A stretch of DNA of 64,000 nt from Oscheius tipulae (taxonomy: Eukaryota > Nematoda > Chromadorea > Rhabditida > Rhabditidae), in contig JASJZH010000004.1 of the NCBI GenBank assembly GCA_037178975.1, positions 1,674,001-1,738,000 of the forward strand, given 5' to 3'. This document shows, piece after piece, positions 60,783 to 64,000 of this stretch. The notes below the pieces were generated by a model, which worked only from the letters and a program-made list of their open reading frames with translations, was not told the origin of the DNA and ran no database searches. The position numbers and the translations under genes are program-made. Each line of letters begins with the position of its first letter. Within the stretch, counting starts at the first letter, position 1.

Positions 60783-62452
60783 GGGTAGATCTTTGTTATG
60801 CCCCCCACCTATGTTAGTTTGTCCCCCCATCTACATGATGTTTACAAGTACCTACGTGATTTCGTTTCGAAACACGAGTTCGGCTATTTTTCTTGGGGTT
60901 CGAAGATTTTCCTCGTTTTTTTCTTTTGTTTCTGTTTCTCTTATGTTTTTCTCTCATAATTCTTCGATTTCTATTGAATATTGAGTTGTAGGGTTATACA
61001 AAATGTAAGAACCATTCCCGCATTTACGGACAGCTAGACAGAAGGAGAAGTCGTCTTCGGCGGGCCGGTTTTCTCCACAAGAAGAAAAATTATGACAAAT
61101 GCGGCGAGGAAATGATTTTGAGACATCGTGGAGAGTTGTACGAGGTATTTCTCCATGTTTTTCCTTTTCAGTGTTCCTGCCCCAAATTGCAGTGGCGCTG
61201 TAGGGTATCAAAAAACCGTGATTACTCTGTGAAATCGGTGAAGGTTGGGTCCTTTTTCACGCGATCTGCTCTTCCGCTGCGGAAGTCAATGCTGCTCATT
61301 CTGAAGTGGAATGAGAAATTCACTAGCTCGCAGATTGCCTCCCAATTAAACATTTCTAACAATACGGTAATGGATTGGAGAAATTTCTTACGCGATCTTT
61401 GTACACGGTTAGTCAGCAGTTATTGCTTTACTTTTTTGTTTCAGTATTATGGATGGCTACCCGAAAATTGGAGGCAACGGACAAATAGTGGAAATTGACG
61501 AAAGCGCACTCCATGGACGCAAATTATGGTCGCGGAACGAAAGACAAAGAGATTGACTGGGTTTTTGGAGGTCAGTTACTTTCCATTAGCTGCTAGAAAC
61601 AAACTATAGGCTATGAACGAGGATCTGGCCATGTTGCTGCTCAGTTAGTTCCACATCGAACGGCTAAAACCTTGACGCCTGTTCTCCGTAAACACGTTGA
61701 CATGAGGAGCACCATCTCCTCGGATTCGTGGAAAGGATATTCGAAGCTGAATCGCGTCTTTGCATCGCATATGCAAGTTAACCATTCAGTGCAATTCGTA
61801 AAGAAAGTTTTGTTTAGTTTTTTTTTTTAAATTTGAGATGTTTTCAATCGTGAACGGTGTTGCAGTACATACAAATAGTATTGAATCGCTCTGGAGACGA
61901 ATGAAGCAGCCTTTGAAGATAAATAACGGAACAAGTGATGTCCTTCTGGCCTCCTATATTAGAACAAAACAGTAGTACGCGAAAACGAGGGGGATTTCTT
62001 GGCTGCTATCTTCCGCGAGATTGTCTCATTCAAGACTTAGAATTGCAATAACATTGTTTTGTGCCAAAAACTTTTTTTCCCTATTTAGTGTTTCTTTTTT
62101 TTTTGCTTAGGCTTAGTGCCGCTAGAGAAAACAAACTAAAACGCGAAACCTCCGATTTTGGGGACTAATAAGAATGATGTCTGTAAGATCAATTTCGAAG
62201 AGTGGGGGGCAAAACCTTTGGGGGGGCTTTACTGACGTGGGGGGCATATCTAAGATTTGTCCGGGTTTCGCATTTTTACCCCCCACTTGCCACGGCGGGG
62301 GGCAAATCTTGGATGCCGACATCTTAGATATGCCCCCCACCAAAAACGAGGGTAGTGGGAGGCTTGACTGACAAAAGTGGAGGGTGACTCTGACAACTTA
62401 CCAAAAGGTGGGGAGCGAAACTTTTTCGTGGGGGGCATAACTGCGACTTTCC
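60783..62452 (+). mobile_element. Merlin (ISXO2-like) DNA transposon
   Basis: The left end GGGTAGATCTTTGTTATGCC and the right end (reverse complement GGAAAGTCGCAGTTATGCC) form imperfect inverted repeats leading into CCCCCCAC. The right flank CCCTGGAGC belongs to the receptor exon; the left flank ACCGAGC looks like a degraded copy of it, in line with the 8-9-bp target duplication known for Merlin. Near the right end a G-rich inverted repeat (GGCATATCTAAGAT facing ATCTTAGATATGCC) is nested. It encodes an ISXO2-type transposase. Length is about 1.67 kb. Confidence 0.75.
61000..61975 (+). pseudogene. ISXO2-like Merlin transposase with one frameshift
   Basis: Exon-like segments read CSCPKLQWRCRVSKNRDYSV (zinc-ribbon-like part), an HTH (FTSSQIASQLNISNNTVMDW), then KIGGNGQIVEIDES with the first catalytic Asp. 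After that come YERGSGHVAAQLV, STISSDSWKGYSKLN with the second acidic residue, MQVNHSVQFV, and VHTNSIESLWRRMKQPLK with the Glu. This order is diagnostic for the ISXO2/IS1595-type DDE domain. Just after GRKLWSRNERQRD the frame shifts by one base before WVFGG, so the copy seems inactive. Two short introns are inferred. Confidence 0.7.
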
Positions 62453-62599
62453 CCCTGGAGCAGAACATGAAGGAAATGGCCAGGAAGAAACAGACAAATT
62501 GAGTGTGTTGCATGGGCAAGTGTTATGAATTGTAACTATATTTCAATTATTGTTTGTATGCCAACGGCGGAGAGGAGTGCACTACGGTTATAATCAAAC

Positions 62600-62825
62600 A
62601 GCATGTACATCTTTCTTTACTAAAGCGCAATGGTGTGTGTCCGTCTGTCCGTCTGTCTGTGTGTCCGCACAACTGCATGTCAACACTAATACCCAAAAAC
62701 GCTGACAAGACATTTCATGTCAAGAGACAAGTTGACAAGCCAGCTGTGGAGGAAACTATCACTAGGAAAGCGGCACAGCCGCCTGTGTTCAATTCTAAGC
62801 AAAGGCCAAAAGGCTGCGAAACACA
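62600..62825 (+). repeat. Repeat family A copy in the duplicated block
   Basis: This is nearly identical to 55250-55470, with changes such as GCGGCACAGCC for GCGGCGCAGCC. It was copied as part of the larger duplication rather than inserted independently. Confidence 0.7.
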
Positions 62826-62841
62826 TTTATTTCGAGCCGAT

Positions 62842-63959
62842 TCACCCACTCTTTCGCGTGACTGTGGCATGGAATCCCGGATAGGTGTTCTGGCCATCCG
62901 AGACGAAAACCAGCATCATCGTAGAATAGTAGCTCTGGTAAGTGTAGGTGGTGCCCTTGTCTCCAGATACTCTGAATTTTTTCTTTTTGTCGATACTGGG
63001 AACAGTAATCTACTCTCTCTGAGAGGACATGGAGCTGTATTCTGAGCCTTCATAGATGTAGAGGACGTCTTTGGATGACTCAGTGGAGAAGTAGTCGAAC
63101 TTAATTGTGAATGGACCACTAAAGATTTATGTTTCAAAGGTAGGCGAGACCCACTTGTGTAAAAAGTAGACACAGTTCTGGTAGTTTTCATAGTTGCTAG
63201 GGTAGTTGGGAGTCGAGATCTGAAGGCTTTCGAAACATAAATGTTTCAACTTTCATTCTGTTTGGAAATGGATCTTCCGTATGACTTCGTCCAGCGAGAA
63301 TAGTCCCATCTCCGAGACTACTGCGCAGGTTTCAAAAAACTTCAATATTAGAATCCTACGTTTCTCGTAGGATTCTAATACCATCGTTCTGCTGATTGAC
63401 GTTAGCGTGTTCGAACACTAACAAGACTTTGAAAAATGAGAAGGAAACTTTAGCTCAGCACTGCATCCGCAAAAAACTGCAGACAACAATTCACTCAGAC
63501 CTTTGTCAAAAGAGTGAAAAATTTTGGAACTATAAGTACTTCGAAATTCGTTGTGATTCGTTCGGCGAAGCAAAGAAAATATTAGGAACGCAAAAGCACT
63601 TTGTGCAAGAGAGAAGTCAGAGCTTTTACCAACTGAGTGAAACCCTATAATTTTTTGGGCTGAAACTAGCGACGAAGTTAGTAAACTGTAGCTGAGAAAC
63701 AGGGACCTTTTTGATACGAGGAACAGCGATAAAAACGTACGTTGATGGGTGCCGAGAGCCAGTAGAGGGAGTTGCAGTTGGTCTGTTGAAGGCCCTCTGA
63801 AACCGATTGTGATTTCTGTCAGAGACTCGGATCTAATAGGTTTTCAAGTCCGTGAATTCATTCTACTAACAGTATTTTGCAGCTCTGTATTTTTTTAATT
63901 TTAAAACATGGCTTCACATACAACTAACTTGTAGAGGAAAGCGAAAAGATGGCTCGTAT
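62842..63959 (-). pseudogene. Duplicated 3' exons of the lectin/CUB gene with premature stop
   Basis: The copy matches the lectin gene's exons 4 to 7 and their introns, and runs on towards the window end. The CUB exon reads FTIKFDYFSTESSKDVLYIY, then SSQRE followed by TAG (63010-63012) where the parent has SSKRV, then resumes ITVPSIDKKKKF to the normal end. If the rest of the gene lies beyond the window this would be a truncated lectin; otherwise it is a pseudogene. Confidence 0.65.
63346..63380. repeat. Perfect 15-bp stem hairpin
   Basis: TATTAGAATCCTACG, a TTTCT loop and CGTAGGATTCTAATA form a perfect inverted repeat. The parental region at 55986-56017 has the same right arm and loop but lacks nine bases of the left arm. 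Confidence 0.9.
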
Positions 63960-64000
63960 CTGAAACACTATTTTCTACCCTATCCGCAAACCTGACCGAA

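Larger units (their letters stand above)
59551..62508 (+). pseudogene. Duplicated 3' exons of the nicotinic receptor, interrupted
   Basis: From 59556 the sequence follows the receptor gene from inside exon 10 (53312). Bases corresponding to about 53640-54100 are missing, which removes exon 11 and most of exon 12. Exon 13 (59977-60108) and exon 14 (60657 on) are present. Exon 14 is split by a Merlin element at 60783-62452; the last part resumes at CCCTGGAGCAGAACATG and ends at the same TGA. No upstream exons exist, so it is a partial-duplication pseudogene. Confidence 0.85.

Overview
The window looks like nuclear DNA of a nematode, probably a rhabditid (Chromadorea). Introns are GT-AG, many only 35-45 nt long, and most acceptors read TTTCAG or TTTTAG. 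Several start codons sit just after an acceptor-like TTTCAG, which suggests spliced-leader trans-splicing. The gene families also fit: a nine-finger BTB protein of the EOR-1 type, C-type lectin/CUB proteins, an alpha-type acetylcholine receptor and many small secreted proteins. The species cannot be named from the sequence. All exon models were built by hand from splice signals, reading phase and family resemblance.

Left part (1-10.6 kb): two HSP70-family genes lie head to tail with only 126 bp between them. The first (845 aa) keeps the HSP70 fold and lid but has lost key ATPase residues and carries a long Pro/Asn-rich tail. The second (542 aa) has an intact ATPase domain but no C-terminal lid. 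A complete Ginger/KRBA2-like DDE transposon with a 522-aa transposase sits in an intron of the second gene.

10.6-23 kb is a graveyard of mobile elements: a MITE with terminal inverted repeats, a frame-broken hAT/BED gene, a RasGAP-like exon, a decayed RTE fragment, then a young full-length RTE retrotransposon with an intact 925-codon ORF and an 11-bp target duplication. C-type lectin genes or pseudogenes, a small secreted peptide and mariner-like fragments follow.

23-45 kb, mostly minus strand: a TKL-type protein kinase with a C-terminal SH3-like domain; a deletion derivative of the Ginger element; a tyrosine recombinase relic missing its HxxR box; a secreted Gly/Asn-rich protein; a 20-exon BTB/C2H2 gene (899 aa, probable eor-1 orthologue); and a cluster of small secreted proteins, some broken.

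45-64 kb: a 14-exon alpha-type nicotinic receptor gene (plus strand) converges on a C-type lectin/CUB gene (minus strand). The 3' end of the receptor plus the 3' end of the lectin gene has been duplicated at 59.5-64 kb. In the copy the receptor exons are partly deleted and interrupted by a Merlin (ISXO2-like) transposon, and the lectin exon has a premature stop. Across the right half, the octamer ATGTTTCA recurs far more often than expected, mainly in introns and spacers.
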